A stretch of DNA of 41,668 nucleotides from Thalassolituus alkanivorans (GCF_020447205.1 NZ_JAJAEL010000006.1:448818-490485), one strand, 5' to 3'. Positions 1 to 9,425 are shown, numbered from the stretch's first letter. The notes: generated from the sequence alone by a model not told the origin. Made by a program: numbers and translations.

Positions 1-864
1 CTCTCTGCTCTGTTACACAGCCTGCTGCTGCAGCCAGTTGCCAATGATAATGGCCTGATCCTGCCCTTCCGCACACGCATGCCACAAAGCCTGCGCCGGG
101 TGCCTTTTGCCGAGCCCTGCCTGATGCTGATACTGCAGGGCGAAAAGCAACTGCAACCGGCTCCCGGCCAGCCGCTGAATCTGCCTGCCGGACAAATGTT
201 GCTGATTCCGGCCGGCTGTGAGCTTACCTTTACCAATCAGCCCGACGAGCATTGCCGGTATCTGGCCTGGGTGATCAGCCTGCCGGCGGATGACTTACTG
301 CCACTGGGACGCGGTCCGGTGCGCCGTGAGTTACAGCATTTCAGCTCAGACCCGCTATTGCTGACCCTGATGCAACAGTGGCTGCAGATACAGCCGCAAC
401 TGTCTGACCCACAACAACTGCTGCAGGCGCGGCGTCGTGAAATCACTCTGCGTTTGCTTGAGCTGGGCTACAGTGCAGAACTGCGCAGTGGTCTGCAGCA
501 ACATTTCAGCCGCCGCGTACAGGCTGTGGTCAGTGAAGACCTGAGCCACGACTGGCAAATAAGCGATGTTTGCCAGCGTCTGGCGGTCAGTGAATCGACC
601 CTCAGACGTAAGCTGTCCGACGAACAGCACAGCTTCCGCGATCTGCTCAGCCAGCTGCGGCTGGTGCAGGGCCTGAACCTGCTGCAAACCAGCAGCCTCA
701 GTGTCCAGCAGGTCGCTGACGCCTGTGGTTACCGCTCGGCATCGCGTTTCAGTGAGCGCTTCCGTGAACGCTTTGGTACCAGCCCGGCCGAGCTGCGCCA
801 CAGCCAGACGGCTGACACCCTGATCCGGCAAACGGTGGTTTCAGGCTCAACCTTGACCGTTTGA
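1..864 (+). CDS. AraC-family transcriptional regulator (5' end outside window)
   Basis: The reading frame is open from base 1, so the gene starts upstream of the window; an internal ATG at 79 is not the natural start because the N-terminal domain is already under way before it. The visible 287 residues comprise an AraC-type N-terminal sensing/dimerisation region, including the stretch FAEPCLMLILQGEKQ and a small cupin-like beta region, followed by a C-terminal double helix-turn-helix. The second HTH ends in the family signature RFSERFRERFGTSPAELR. Such proteins bind DNA and respond to small molecules, but the ligand cannot be read from the sequence. A PEBP-family gene follows 65 bases downstream on the same strand and may be a target or operon partner; that is inference. 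The family call is sure, the specific role unknown. Confidence 0.9.
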   Translation, partial: LSALLHSLLLQPVANDNGLILPFRTRMPQSLRRVPFAEPCLMLILQGEKQLQPAPGQPLNLPAGQMLLIPAGCELTFTNQPDEHCRYLAWVISLPADDLLPLGRGPVRRELQHFSSDPLLLTLMQQWLQIQPQLSDPQQLLQARRREITLRLLELGYSAELRSGLQQHFSRRVQAVVSEDLSHDWQISDVCQRLAVSESTLRRKLSDEQHSFRDLLSQLRLVQGLNLLQTSSLSVQQVADACGYRSASRFSERFRERFGTSPAELRHSQTADTLIRQTVVSGSTLTV

Positions 865-929
865 GGCGTACTGCAGCCTCACCTCTGACGTAAGCTGTGA
901 ACATCCAAACAGACTCAAAGGAGATAACG

Positions 930-1472
930 ATGAAGCCGATATTAATACTGCTGTCCGCCGCCACTCTGTGGAGCCAGAGTGCTCTGGCCGAATTCCGGGT
1001 ACAGAGCAGCGACATCAGCAACGGCACGCCGATGCCCAAAGCACAGGAGTTCAATGGTTTTGGTTGCGAAGGCGGCAATCTGTCGCCACAGCTGAGCTGG
1101 AGCGGCGCCCCGGAGGGCACCAAAAGTTTTGCCATCACAGCCTATGATCCGGATGCCCCGACCGGCAGCGGCTGGTGGCACTGGCTGGCGTTTAATATTC
1201 CGGCGGATGTCACCAGTCTGAAAACCGGTGCCAGTGGCAATACCATGCCAGAAGGCAGCACCGAAAGCCGTACCGATTACGGCGTCCCTGGTTTTGGTGG
1301 TGCCTGCCCGCCCAAAGGCGATAAAGCTCACCGTTATCAATTTACAGTATTTGCTTTAAACACAGACAAGCTGGATCTGGCACCAGACAGCTCCGGTGCA
1401 CTGATTGGTTATTACCTTAATGGCCATGCGCTGGCTAAAACCACGCTGGAAGCGCTGTACCAGCGTCCGTAA
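930..1472 (+). CDS. Secreted YbhB/YbcL-type Raf kinase inhibitor-like (PEBP) protein
   Basis: A 180-residue phosphatidylethanolamine-binding-protein fold protein. The ATG at 930 is chosen over an upstream start at 897 because AAGGAG lies just before it and the protein then begins with a clean signal peptide (residues 1 to about 21, ending SALA before EFRV). The ligand-pocket motifs of the bacterial family are present: DPDAPTGSGWWHW near residues 72-84 and GVPGFGGACPPKGDKAHRY near residues 113-131. YbhB/YbcL proteins are periplasmic or secreted; their natural ligand is uncertain. The length is normal for the family. It is followed by a strong hairpin at 1481-1506. No kinase-inhibitor role should be assumed from the family name. 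Confidence 0.92.
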   Translation: MKPILILLSAATLWSQSALAEFRVQSSDISNGTPMPKAQEFNGFGCEGGNLSPQLSWSGAPEGTKSFAITAYDPDAPTGSGWWHWLAFNIPADVTSLKTGASGNTMPEGSTESRTDYGVPGFGGACPPKGDKAHRYQFTVFALNTDKLDLAPDSSGALIGYYLNGHALAKTTLEALYQRP

Positions 1473-1480
1473 GCGCACAC

Positions 1481-1506
1481 AACCTGCCGCTGAGCGGCGG
1501 CAGGTT
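1481..1506. terminator. Hairpin between convergent genes
   Basis: Perfect 10-base arms AACCTGCCGC and GCGGCAGGTT are separated by six bases, and a short T-rich stretch (TGTTTT) follows a few bases later. It lies between the PEBP gene (+) and the convergent hypothetical gene (-). A Rho-independent terminator is likely, although the T-run is weak. Confidence 0.6.
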
Positions 1507-1517
1507 CACAGCTGTTT

Positions 1518-1889
1518 TCAATGAGCCAGCGATAAACGGGCAATCTCATTGCGGTTACGCAAAGCATCCTCTTTGCTGCTGAACAGCTGCACATCGTTCA
1601 GGGTAATTAACAGCACAAAGCCGCCCGCCAGCCCGACATAACCGGCGCGGTGCTCCAGCACAAAGCAGCCATCTTCTGCGGCCAGGGTACATGGCAAAGT
1701 AACACTGGCAATCAGACCATTCCCCAGAGCATCCCCCACGGCTTCGAACGAACGATACAAAGCCAGGGCATCCGCACCGATAGCGAGCACCGTACCATTC
1801 TGCAGGCCAGCCAGATCCACAGGTACTCCCGATGGCAACTGGCGCTGTTCCGTACGGACAATCAGATCCGAGGTATTTTCAATCAACAT
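1518..1889 (-). CDS. Hypothetical protein, 123 residues
   Basis: The frame is open from 1994, but the ATG at 1889 is preferred because GGAGAG precedes it and the upstream extension is Arg/Cys-rich and unlike a real N-terminus. The protein has no signal peptide or clear membrane segment. It has mixed charged and small hydrophobic stretches and one longer hydrophobic run (GYVGLAGGFVLLITL) around residues 80-95. I do not recognise the family. A + strand frame (1650-2021) overlaps it. The minus frame is preferred because it has a ribosome-binding site and a more balanced amino-acid composition. It is convergent with the PEBP gene and divergent from the chemotaxis receptor gene. Confidence 0.6.
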   Translation of the reverse strand: MLIENTSDLIVRTEQRQLPSGVPVDLAGLQNGTVLAIGADALALYRSFEAVGDALGNGLIASVTLPCTLAAEDGCFVLEHRAGYVGLAGGFVLLITLNDVQLFSSKEDALRNRNEIARLSLAH

Positions 1890-2117
1890 CACACTCTCCG
1901 GCAGCCAGTGAACAAGGGGGGCAATTATACACATCCTGATACGCCGGAACCTGCCCTGCGATCTCCGCCAGCAGCGACACAATCCCTTGCGCAAAACGAT
2001 CAGGCAGATCCTAAAAAGTAATCTAACATTAAGTTCTCACCTTTCCCGCCCAGCCATTCTATTAATACCAATCCGCGGCCTGGACGGTTCATTACTTCAG
2101 AGAAAACGGAGAACACG

Positions 2118-3740
2118 ATGTTAAGAAATATGCGCGTTGCCAAACGTGCAATGCTTTTCTTTGGCCTTCTGGGCCTTATCACCCTTGCACTCGGTCTGTT
2201 TGCCACCCAACAACTCAGCCAGCTGAACAACAGCATCAACATGCTGGGTAAGGTAAGCCTGCCCAAGGTTGAAGGGATCGGCGAGATGCGCCGCGATTTC
2301 CTCTACACCCGTCTGTATGCCGTCAACCTGGTCAACAGCCAGACGAAAGAGCAAAGCGACCAGTTCAGCCGCCGTCTGGCCGAAGTGACCACAAGCTATA
2401 AAGCCGCCGAAGCGGATATGAAAGGCCGCGCAGATACGCCCGAAGCCAGACAAAAATTAGACGGCATCATCGCTGATAAAAACGAATACGATCAGCGCCT
2501 GCAGCAGCTGCTGGGTCTGGTTGCCAAGGGTGATATGGAAGCCGTGCAGCGCTTGCGCGTACAACATATTGATGCCCTGAGTATCGGCATTACCGAAGCA
2601 CTGAACGATCTTGCCCGCTACGAAGGTGAGGTAGCCAACCACGCTGTAACCAATGCAGCCACAACTTACAGCACGTCCAGCATGGCCATTTATATTGCTA
2701 TTGGTGTGGCGCTGCTGGCGGTGATTATTCTCGCCAGCCTGTTCAGCCAGAGCATTGTTACCCCACTGGAAAACGCCGTCAGCGCGGCACAGCGCATCGC
2801 CAGTGGCGATCTGAGCCACCGCATCAGCGACCATGGGAGTGACGAAGCCGCAGACATGATGGCCGCCATGCACCAGATGCAGGAACAACTGCGCAACACG
2901 CTGAACCATATCGCCGATTCTTCACAGCAGTTATCCACCACCTCGGAAGAACTCAGTGTAGTGACTAACGAATCCAGTGAAATCGTCCACCAGCAGAGCG
3001 CTCAGCTGGAGCAGGCAGCCACGGCCGTTAACGAACTGACCGTAGCCGTGGATGAAGTGGCGAACAGTGCCAGTACCACGTCATCCAATTCCGAGCAGGT
3101 CAATGACAAGGCCCGCCAGGGGCAGAACACGCTGGATGAAACCATCCGCACCATTGACCAGCTGGCGGGTGAGATCAGCAATACCGCGGATGGCATTTCG
3201 GCACTGGCAGGTAACGTAAAAGACATTGGCCAGGTGATTGATGTTATCCGCGCCATCGCTGAACAGACTAATTTGCTGGCACTGAATGCCGCCATTGAAG
3301 CAGCCCGTGCCGGAGAGTCAGGCCGGGGCTTTGCTGTGGTCGCTGATGAAGTCCGGGCTCTGGCGCACCGTACTCAGGAATCCACCAAAGAAATCGAACG
3401 CATGATCCAGACGGTACAGACTGCCACCGATGCTGCGGTCGTTAATATGGAAAACAGCAACCGCTGGGCCATGAATACACTGAAAATGGCCAACGAAGCA
3501 GGAACATCATTAGGAGAAATTACCGGCCTGATCAGCAACATCAACGAGCAGAATCTGAACATTGCCAGCGCAGCGGAAGAACAGGCAATGGTTGCCCGTG
3601 AAGTGGATAAGAATCTGGTCGCTATCCGTGATTTGTCGTTCCAGACATCGGCCGGTGCCAACCAGACCCATGCATCCAGTCAGGAGCTGGCGCGGCTGGC
3701 GGAACAGCTTAACGCGCTGCTGTTAAAGTTCAGGCTGTAG
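2118..3740 (+). CDS. Methyl-accepting chemotaxis protein
   Basis: A 540-residue inner-membrane chemoreceptor. TM1 spans about residues 11-30, followed by a periplasmic four-helix-bundle type sensing domain (about 31-188). TM2 is at about 189-210, a HAMP linker at about 211-263, and the remainder is the coiled-coil signalling domain. The hairpin tip carries the family hallmark ([18 protein letters not shown], then [12 protein letters not shown]), which contacts CheA and CheW. The start is supported by GGAGA eight bases upstream. There is no CheR-tethering pentapeptide at the C-terminus, which ends LLLKFRL. The gene stands alone, with no che genes nearby, so it probably feeds a chemosensory array encoded elsewhere. 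The ligand is not predictable. Confidence 0.95.
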   Translation: MLRNMRVAKRAMLFFGLLGLITLALGLFATQQLSQLNNSINMLGKVSLPKVEGIGEMRRDFLYTRLYAVNLVNSQTKEQSDQFSRRLAEVTTSYKAAEADMKGRADTPEARQKLDGIIADKNEYDQRLQQLLGLVAKGDMEAVQRLRVQHIDALSIGITEALNDLARYEGEVANHAVTNAATTYSTSSMAIYIAIGVALLAVIILASLFSQSIVTPLENAVSAAQRIASGDLSHRISDHGSDEAADMMAAMHQMQEQLRNTLNHIADSSQQLSTTSEELSVVTNESSEIVHQQSAQLEQAATAVNELTVAVDEVANSASTTSSNSEQVNDKARQGQNTLDETIRTIDQLAGEISNTADGISALAGNVKDIGQVIDVIRAIAEQTNLLALNAAIEAARAGESGRGFAVVADEVRALAHRTQESTKEIERMIQTVQTATDAAVVNMENSNRWAMNTLKMANEAGTSLGEITGLISNINEQNLNIASAAEEQAMVAREVDKNLVAIRDLSFQTSAGANQTHASSQELARLAEQLNALLLKFRL

Positions 3741-3762
3741 CCCTGATCCTGACCCTGTCCGC

Positions 3763-4011
3763 TTAAAACAGCTCAATATCATCGCCGTCAGGCTCATTCT
3801 GGCGGCGACGATCATTCTCTTCGGCCAGCACCAGATCCTTCAGATCCCGTAATTCATCATCATTCAGCGCGGTAATATCCAGCTTCTGAAAGGTGCGTTT
3901 CAGCACGTTGTACGCCTGAAAACACTGTTGATGGGCCGGTCCCTTAAGCGGAACCGTCAATCCACCCAGACCAAAGACCGGTTTATTACAGAACACACAA
4001 TTGAGCGACAT
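3763..4011 (-). CDS. Small Cys-rich, putative metal-binding protein
   Basis: An 82-residue protein. The ATG at 4011 is chosen because GGAAAGG precedes it and it opens directly into the cysteine motif. The N-terminus carries CVFC near residues 5-8, and HQQC near residues 28-31 would complete a C-x2-C ... H-x3-C zinc site; the C-terminal half is charged and probably helical, ending DGDDIELF. No signal peptide, so cytoplasmic. I do not recognise a named family. The stop lies 22 bases from the end of the convergent chemoreceptor gene, and no terminator is evident between them. Confidence 0.65.
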   Translation of the reverse strand: MSLNCVFCNKPVFGLGGLTVPLKGPAHQQCFQAYNVLKRTFQKLDITALNDDELRDLKDLVLAEENDRRRQNEPDGDDIELF

Positions 4012-4136
4012 GACCTTTCCCTGAAAAATGCTGAAACACATGCCAGAGGCATCTGTTTCAGCCTAGCCCAGTCTGCGCCGGGCTAAACGTCGGTCTTGTA
4101 GTTTATTGTAGTGATAGGCAGGCAGAACAATCGGCC

Positions 4137-6668
4137 TCAGTCGCTGCTGCCCAGCCACTGTTCTGTCTGATTTCCTGCCTTATCTTCCGCCAGCAGCTGC
4201 CAGCGTTCGCTGTTTGCTTTAAGCGCACAGGGCACGCGGAAGTGGCCGGTGTAAATAATTTCACCTTCGCATATATCTCCGGCCGGGCTTTGCAACCAGA
4301 TACGCGCCAGCCCCATACCGTCGTCATAGGCCATGCCCTGCACCAGAGTTGGCTCCGTCGCAGACCAGCGCACATAGTCGAGAACCGGCGGCTCGTGGTC
4401 AGGGAAGCTGGTCGCAGACCATTCGTCTGTACCTTCCTGTAGCTCGACGCTGTTGGCATAGCCATCACCGTCGCGGTCCGGGTCGCGGTTATCGCCGATG
4501 CCATCGCCGTCCAGATCCGCCCATTCTCGGCGGTCATCCGGGAAAACATCGGCCTCGTTAAGATGACCATCGCCATCCCGGTCATCGTCCAGCGCATCGG
4601 GAATGCCATCGCGGTCAAGATCGGCCGGCGTGCTGCGTGCATCGTGCGGATCGGTGTTCATCGCCACTTCGTAGTCGTTGCTGATGCCATCACCGTCAAT
4701 ATCGTCATCGCTGTTATCGCCAGTGCCATCACCGTCCATATCGGCCCATTCGCTGACGTCACGCGGGAAAGCATCGGCGGCGTTAGCCACCTCATCGCCA
4801 TCCATATCGCTGTCGAGCACGTCGGGAATGCCATCATCGTCGAGATCAGCCGGTTTGCTTTGCGCATCACGCGGATCGAAGCCTAACTGCACTTCCCAGT
4901 CATTACGGATGCCGTCACCGTCGATATCGCTGTCGCTGTTGTCGCCCGTGCCATCGCCATCCAGATCAGCCCATTCACGTGGGTTGCGCGGAAAGACATC
5001 CGCCTCGTTCAGATGGCCGTCACCGTCCATATCGTCATCGATGACATCCGGCAGACGGTCGCCATCAAGGTCGGCAGGCACCGAGGCAGCATCCGCCGGA
5101 TCGGTACCGGCCAGCAACTCATGATCATTGCGGATACCATCACCATCGCGGTCCGGATCGCTGTTATCGCCGATGCCGTCGTTGTCGATATCGTTCCACT
5201 CCAGCGGGTCACGCGGGAAACGATCGATGGCATTGCCTAAGGTATCGCCATCAAGGTCGCTGTCGAGGGCATCGGGAATGCCGTCGCCATCGAGGTCGAA
5301 CGGCACACTGGCCGCATCCATCGGATTAAAGCCCAGCGTGCGTTCAAACTCGTTGCCGATGCCGTCGTTATCCATATCGGCATCACTGTTGTCGCCAATA
5401 CCGTCGCCGTCAAAGTCGGCCCATTCGCTGCGGTCCAGCGGGAAGGCATCCAGCTCATTAGCAATGGCATCGCCGTCGATATCGGCATCAACCACATCGG
5501 CTATACCGTCCTGATCCAGATCCGCCGGTTTGTTCCGCGGATCAAGGTCATCGCTGCCGGCCTGTTGTTCAATGTCATTACTGAAGCCATCGTTATCACG
5601 ATCAGGGTCGGCGTTATCGCCTATGCCATCGCCATCGGTATCACGCCATTCGTTTTTATCATCGGGGAAGGCGTCAAAACGGTTTTCGGTACCATCACCG
5701 TCGCGGTCGGTGTCGAAGGTGTCCGGCATGGAGTCGTTGTCGGCGTCCGCCGGTTTGCTCGAAGCATCCAGCGGGTCGGTGCCCAGATGCATCTCAAACA
5801 CATTGGGAATACCGTCGCCATCGGCGTCCACATCCTGATTATCCGGTACACCATCACCATCGGTGTCGGCGGATTCGCGCGCATCCTGCGGGTACAGATC
5901 CTGCGCATTGGCAACGCCATCGCCATCCATATCATCATCGAGTGTATCCGGAATGCCGTCGCGGTCGAGATCCGGCGGCACCGAGGCGCGGTCACGCGGG
6001 TCAGTACCGGCCCTGAGTTCCAGCTCGTTACTCACGCCATCGTTATCCAGATCAGGGTCGGCGTTATCGCCGATACCATCACCATCCAGGTCGGCCCATT
6101 CTTTGGCATTCAGCGGAAAGGCATCTTCGGCGTTATCAACACCGTCGTTGTCCATATCGGTATCGAGCAAATCCGGCCAGCCGTCACCGTCACGGTCAAC
6201 CGGAGTTGAGCGGCTGTCGCGCGGGTCGTAATTCAGCTGTACTTCGAGGTCGTTACGGATGCCATCGTTATCAATATCGCGGTCGGCATTATCGCCAACA
6301 CCATCGCGGTCGGTATCCAGCCATTCGCTGCCGTCCTGCGGGAAGTCATCCTTGCGGTTCACCACCCCATCGTTATCCCAGTCGTCGTCAATGGCATCCG
6401 GAATACCGTCATTATCCACATCGGTCTGGTCGGCAACGTCGGGGTCTGTACCCGCCGCCTGTTCCAGGAAGTTGGATACGCCATCGCCATCGCGGTCGGT
6501 ATCGAGATGATCGGCAATACCGTCGTTATCAAGATCATTCAGTGCGGCAAGGCTGTGATTGCTGCCCAAGACCGCGCCACATAAAACAGCCGCGCAGAGC
6601 ATATGGCGCGCGCGCGCCTGACAGAAAGAACAGACCCGCACGAAAGAAGGTGAGAAAAGAGAATGCAT
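4137..6668 (-). CDS. Secreted thrombospondin type 3 repeat (calcium-binding) protein
   Basis: An 843-residue, extremely Asp-rich protein. Residues 1 to about 41 look like a long signal peptide: a basic n-region, the hydrophobic run MLCAAVLCGAVLG, and SLA as a cleavage site. A half unit follows at 45-84, then nine near-regular 75-residue units at 85-756. Each unit holds four calcium loops of the D-x-D-x-D-G type, with fixed features including FP, EWAD, GDN, N..E and a TDP-like turn. A non-repetitive C-terminal domain (757-843) has two cysteines (about C800 and C814) that could form a disulfide, and looks Ig-like. No transmembrane anchor, lipobox or LPXTG is seen, so it is probably periplasmic, surface-bound or released. 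Such repeats fold around many calcium ions and often act as rigid stalks or adhesins; the function here is inferred. It lies 26 bases downstream of the membrane-protein gene, probably in one operon. Confidence 0.88.
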   Translation of the reverse strand: MHSLFSPSFVRVCSFCQARARHMLCAAVLCGAVLGSNHSLAALNDLDNDGIADHLDTDRDGDGVSNFLEQAAGTDPDVADQTDVDNDGIPDAIDDDWDNDGVVNRKDDFPQDGSEWLDTDRDGVGDNADRDIDNDGIRNDLEVQLNYDPRDSRSTPVDRDGDGWPDLLDTDMDNDGVDNAEDAFPLNAKEWADLDGDGIGDNADPDLDNDGVSNELELRAGTDPRDRASVPPDLDRDGIPDTLDDDMDGDGVANAQDLYPQDARESADTDGDGVPDNQDVDADGDGIPNVFEMHLGTDPLDASSKPADADNDSMPDTFDTDRDGDGTENRFDAFPDDKNEWRDTDGDGIGDNADPDRDNDGFSNDIEQQAGSDDLDPRNKPADLDQDGIADVVDADIDGDAIANELDAFPLDRSEWADFDGDGIGDNSDADMDNDGIGNEFERTLGFNPMDAASVPFDLDGDGIPDALDSDLDGDTLGNAIDRFPRDPLEWNDIDNDGIGDNSDPDRDGDGIRNDHELLAGTDPADAASVPADLDGDRLPDVIDDDMDGDGHLNEADVFPRNPREWADLDGDGTGDNSDSDIDGDGIRNDWEVQLGFDPRDAQSKPADLDDDGIPDVLDSDMDGDEVANAADAFPRDVSEWADMDGDGTGDNSDDDIDGDGISNDYEVAMNTDPHDARSTPADLDRDGIPDALDDDRDGDGHLNEADVFPDDRREWADLDGDGIGDNRDPDRDGDGYANSVELQEGTDEWSATSFPDHEPPVLDYVRWSATEPTLVQGMAYDDGMGLARIWLQSPAGDICEGEIIYTGHFRVPCALKANSERWQLLAEDKAGNQTEQWLGSSD
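4401..6416 (-). repeat. Nine tandem 225-bp coding repeats (TSP3 units)
   Basis: Units 1-8 are exactly 75 codons and unit 9 is 72 codons. The protein consensus is strongly conserved while the DNA of the units has diverged by many synonymous and some nonsynonymous changes, so this is an old array rather than a recent expansion. The opposite strand stays open in long stretches because of the GAT/GAC-rich composition. Confidence 0.85.
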
Positions 6669-6694
6669 AATTTATCTGCTGAGTATTATTTTTA

Positions 6695-7126
6695 TTATTG
6701 TGCCGTGCTGGTCTCGCCCGGGGCTGCTTCAGTGTCGCCGTCGGCGGTATTGTCGGCGGCCGCATTACTGCCTGCAGTGTCACGGTCGGCCTGGGCATTC
6801 ATGCTGTGACGGCAATGAATGCCACGGTTTTTCTGATCAACCAGAATGCCGGCTACTTCTTTACCATTATCCGGACGCAGCAACAGGTAACCACCAACGC
6901 AGAATGCTGTTTTACCAGAGTCTTTCTGGGAAATTTTCAGATCGCTTTCCGGCGTGATCGCCAGTAAGCGGAATTCATCCACCACCGCACTGTCCTGCTC
7001 GGACGGATGAGCAATGAAACCATAATATTCCAGCGCCAGCACGGCGACGACAATACCGGCAATAAAACCCAGGCCAATCCATTTCGGGTAATCCACTTCC
7101 TGTGCCTCTGGTTGTTGCTCGTTCAT
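6695..7126 (-). CDS. Single-pass inner-membrane protein of unknown function
   Basis: A 143-residue protein. The ATG at 7126 is preferred over 7144 because GGGGAAG sits at proper spacing before it. A short acidic cytoplasmic N-terminus (to about residue 14) is followed by one membrane helix at about 16-37 (WIGLGFIAGIVVAVLALEYYGF). A soluble region then follows, with two cysteines (in TAFCVGG and GIHCRHS), and a low-complexity Ala/Asp/Thr tail from about residue 110. I do not recognise the family. It is the upstream partner of the calcium-repeat protein gene, 26 bases away on the same strand; a joint function is possible but unproven. Confidence 0.7.
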   Translation of the reverse strand: MNEQQPEAQEVDYPKWIGLGFIAGIVVAVLALEYYGFIAHPSEQDSAVVDEFRLLAITPESDLKISQKDSGKTAFCVGGYLLLRPDNGKEVAGILVDQKNRGIHCRHSMNAQADRDTAGSNAAADNTADGDTEAAPGETSTAQ

Positions 7127-7216
7127 GCTTACTTCCCCAATCACTGATAATTAAACGTTCTGAAATGTATCCCGGTGGTCAGCGCACAGCGCGCACCGGT
7201 TTGCCGGATAATGCCA

Positions 7217-7834
7217 CTACTGCGGCACGTTATCCTTGCCCCAGGCCGGCATCAGCTGCTGTTCGATGCCCAACTGGTTGAGAATACGCGCGACAATAAA
7301 ATCGATTAAATCCTGAATGCTCTGCGGTTCATGATAAAAACCCGGACTGGCCGGCAGAATTACCGCGCCCATGCGCGTCAGCGTCAGCATATTCTGCAGG
7401 TGAATTTCTGAATACGGCGTCTCACGCGGCACCAGAATCAGCTTGCGCCGTTCTTTCAGCGCCACATCGGCGGCACGCTCAATCAGGTTATTACTGGCAC
7501 CGGTAGCAATGGCTGACAACGTACCCGTGGAGCACGGACAGATCACCAGCGGGCCGGGCTGACCGGAACCTGAAGCCCAGGGCGCCATCCAGTCTTCGCG
7601 GCCAAACACCCGCAGCCGCGTATCATCCACCTGAAAATACTGTTGTAAAAAAGTTGCCTGAGCGGCGGGATTGCCCGGCAGGGCCAGCGGCGTTTCGGTG
7701 GCGAATACCAGCTGCGCGGCTTTCGACACAATCACATCCACCTGCCCGCCAGCAGCCAGCAAGACCTCAATAAGCCGCAACGCATACAGGCTGCCGGAGG
7801 CGCCGGTAATGGCGACACAAATGCGCGAACTCAT
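7217..7834 (-). CDS. ubiX: Flavin prenyltransferase UbiX
   Basis: A 205-residue protein of the UbiX/Pad1 family, which attaches a dimethylallyl group to reduced FMN to make the prenylated flavin used by the UbiD decarboxylase in ubiquinone synthesis. The N-terminal flavin-binding motif ITGASGSLYALRL (about residues 9-21) is present. PCSTGTLSAIATG and the conserved ERRKLILVPRETPYSEIHL (about 128-146) also match the family, as does the C-terminal MGAVILPASPGFYH. Length is standard. The start codon overlaps the stop of mpl by four bases (ATGA), so the two genes are translationally coupled. No ubiD is in the window. Confidence 0.95.
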   Translation of the reverse strand: MSSRICVAITGASGSLYALRLIEVLLAAGGQVDVIVSKAAQLVFATETPLALPGNPAAQATFLQQYFQVDDTRLRVFGREDWMAPWASGSGQPGPLVICPCSTGTLSAIATGASNNLIERAADVALKERRKLILVPRETPYSEIHLQNMLTLTRMGAVILPASPGFYHEPQSIQDLIDFIVARILNQLGIEQQLMPAWGKDNVPQ

Positions 7835-9255
7835 ACTCTGCCCTCACGCTGCTGCAGCGCTGCCAGCAATTTACGCGGCATACCGGCGAAGCTGCCGTTC
7901 GACATCACCACAATACGGTCACCGGGGCGGGCCGCGGCGACAACCGCGGAGATCAGCGCCTGATGATCGGTAAAACTCTGGCCGGCAATGCGGCTGGCGG
8001 CAGCCACCTCGGCCAGTGACCAGTCAATGTTGTCCGGCTGAAACCAGAACGCCAGATCCGCCGCATCAACCGACGCAGCCAGCTCGGATTTATGCACACC
8101 CAGTTTCATGGTGTTCGAACGTGGCTCCAGCACCGCCAGAATGCGGCCCTGCGGATTTTCCTGCTGCAGACGCGCACGGGCACCTTCGAGCGTTGTGGTT
8201 ATGGCCGTCGGATGGTGAGCAAAATCGTCGTAAACCTGAATGCCGGAAGTCTCACCCACCAGCTCCATACGGCGCTTCACCGAGGCGAATTCACTCAGTG
8301 CGGCGGCAGCGATTGGCGGTGTAACGCCCATATGACGGGCGGCGAGCATGGCGGCAATGGCATTACTGACATTGTGTAAACCGGTGAGATTCCAGCGCAC
8401 CTGAGCCGCCTGATCGCCGGCCCCGCTCTCTCCGCTCCCAGCAGCAACGTGACGCAGACTGAACACCGAGGCATCAGCCGCATCCAGACGCCATTGCCAG
8501 TCTGCGTCGTCCTGCTCACTGAAGCGTACTACCGGCGTCCAGCAGCCCTGCGCCAGCACCCGTTCCAGAGCTTCTTCACCGGCAGGCAGCACAATCTGGC
8601 CATTGGCCGGCACTGTACGCACCAGATGATGGAACTGGCGCTCAATGGCAGCCAGATCCGGGAATATATCGGCGTGGTCAAATTCGAGGTTGTTCATAAT
8701 CAGCGTACGTGGCTGGTAATGAACAAATTTCGAGCGTTTATCGAAAAACGCGGTGTCGTATTCGTCGGCTTCGATGACGAAAAACGGCGAATCACCGAGA
8801 CGGGCTGACACCGAAAAATTCTGCGGCACGCCGCCGATCAGGAAGCCGGGTTTCATCCCGGCGTATTCGAGAATCCAGGCCAGCATGCTGCTGGTTGTGG
8901 TCTTGCCATGGGTACCGGATACCGCCGCTACCCAGCGACCGCGTAACACATACTGCCCCAGCCACTGCGGGCCGGACATATAAGGCAAACCGCGATCCAG
9001 TACATACTCAACCGAGGGATTACCGCGCGACATGGCGTTGCCGATAATCACCAGATCGGTGTCGGCGGGAATATTGGCCGGATCAAAGCCTTCGCTCAGG
9101 ACAATGCCAGCGGCTTCGAGCTGATCGCTCATCGGAGGATAAACGCCGGCATCACTGCCGGAAACCTCGTGCCCGAGCTGTTTGGCCAGCTGTGCCAGAG
9201 AGCCCATAAAGGTGCCGCAAATACCGAGAATGTGCAGACGCATAGTTTCTGTCAT
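7831..9255 (-). CDS. mpl: UDP-N-acetylmuramate:L-Ala-gamma-D-Glu-meso-DAP ligase (murein tripeptide recycling)
   Basis: A 474-residue Mur-ligase family enzyme that joins recycled tripeptide to UDP-MurNAc in the cytoplasm, returning wall peptide to peptidoglycan synthesis. The N-terminus LHILGICGTFMGSLAQLAKQLGHEVSGSD matches Mpl, and the ATP site SGTHGKTTTSSML is at about residues 113-125. The central motif DEYDTAFFDKRSKF and the late motif YDDFAHHPTAI are diagnostic for Mpl/MurC relatives. Two start codons are possible: 9255, and an ATG at 9243 that aligns better with E. coli Mpl (MRIHILG). Neither has a strong ribosome-binding site. The coupled downstream gene is ubiX. Confidence 0.94.
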   Translation of the reverse strand: MTETMRLHILGICGTFMGSLAQLAKQLGHEVSGSDAGVYPPMSDQLEAAGIVLSEGFDPANIPADTDLVIIGNAMSRGNPSVEYVLDRGLPYMSGPQWLGQYVLRGRWVAAVSGTHGKTTTSSMLAWILEYAGMKPGFLIGGVPQNFSVSARLGDSPFFVIEADEYDTAFFDKRSKFVHYQPRTLIMNNLEFDHADIFPDLAAIERQFHHLVRTVPANGQIVLPAGEEALERVLAQGCWTPVVRFSEQDDADWQWRLDAADASVFSLRHVAAGSGESGAGDQAAQVRWNLTGLHNVSNAIAAMLAARHMGVTPPIAAAALSEFASVKRRMELVGETSGIQVYDDFAHHPTAITTTLEGARARLQQENPQGRILAVLEPRSNTMKLGVHKSELAASVDAADLAFWFQPDNIDWSLAEVAAASRIAGQSFTDHQALISAVVAAARPGDRIVVMSNGSFAGMPRKLLAALQQREGRV

Positions 9256-9425
9256 GTCCAGATCAATCAGTCAGGCGGCTAGTGTACTGATAACGCTCTC
9301 TGCACCCAAGCACCGGGGGCTTTTAACACGGTTTAAAGAAGATAGGGCCTGAGAGAATGGCCTTTCCGGCGGAGCCGTTTATTCCATACGGGCAGATCCT
9401 CATCCGGCTTTTCCTGACAGCGGCG

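Noticed and set aside
1650-2021. A 123-codon + strand frame overlapping the hypothetical minus-strand gene
   Set aside because: Poor ribosome-binding site and a Gln/His/Arg-rich composition; the minus-strand frame has GGAGAG at its start and a more normal composition.
4062-4086. TAGCCC / GGGCTA inverted repeat between the small Cys-rich gene and the calcium-repeat gene as a terminator
   Set aside because: The stem is only six bases with a ten-base loop and no T-run on either strand.
4242-6231. Several + strand and other-frame open reading frames over the calcium-repeat gene
   Set aside because: Their repetitive Ser/Pro/Ile or Arg-rich proteins are mirror products of the Asp-codon repeats. 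The Asp-rich minus frame has a signal peptide and a clear repeat family.
4401-6416. The 225-bp array considered as a CRISPR or minisatellite
   Set aside because: The periodicity is that of protein units in one long frame; there are no short identical repeats with unique spacers.
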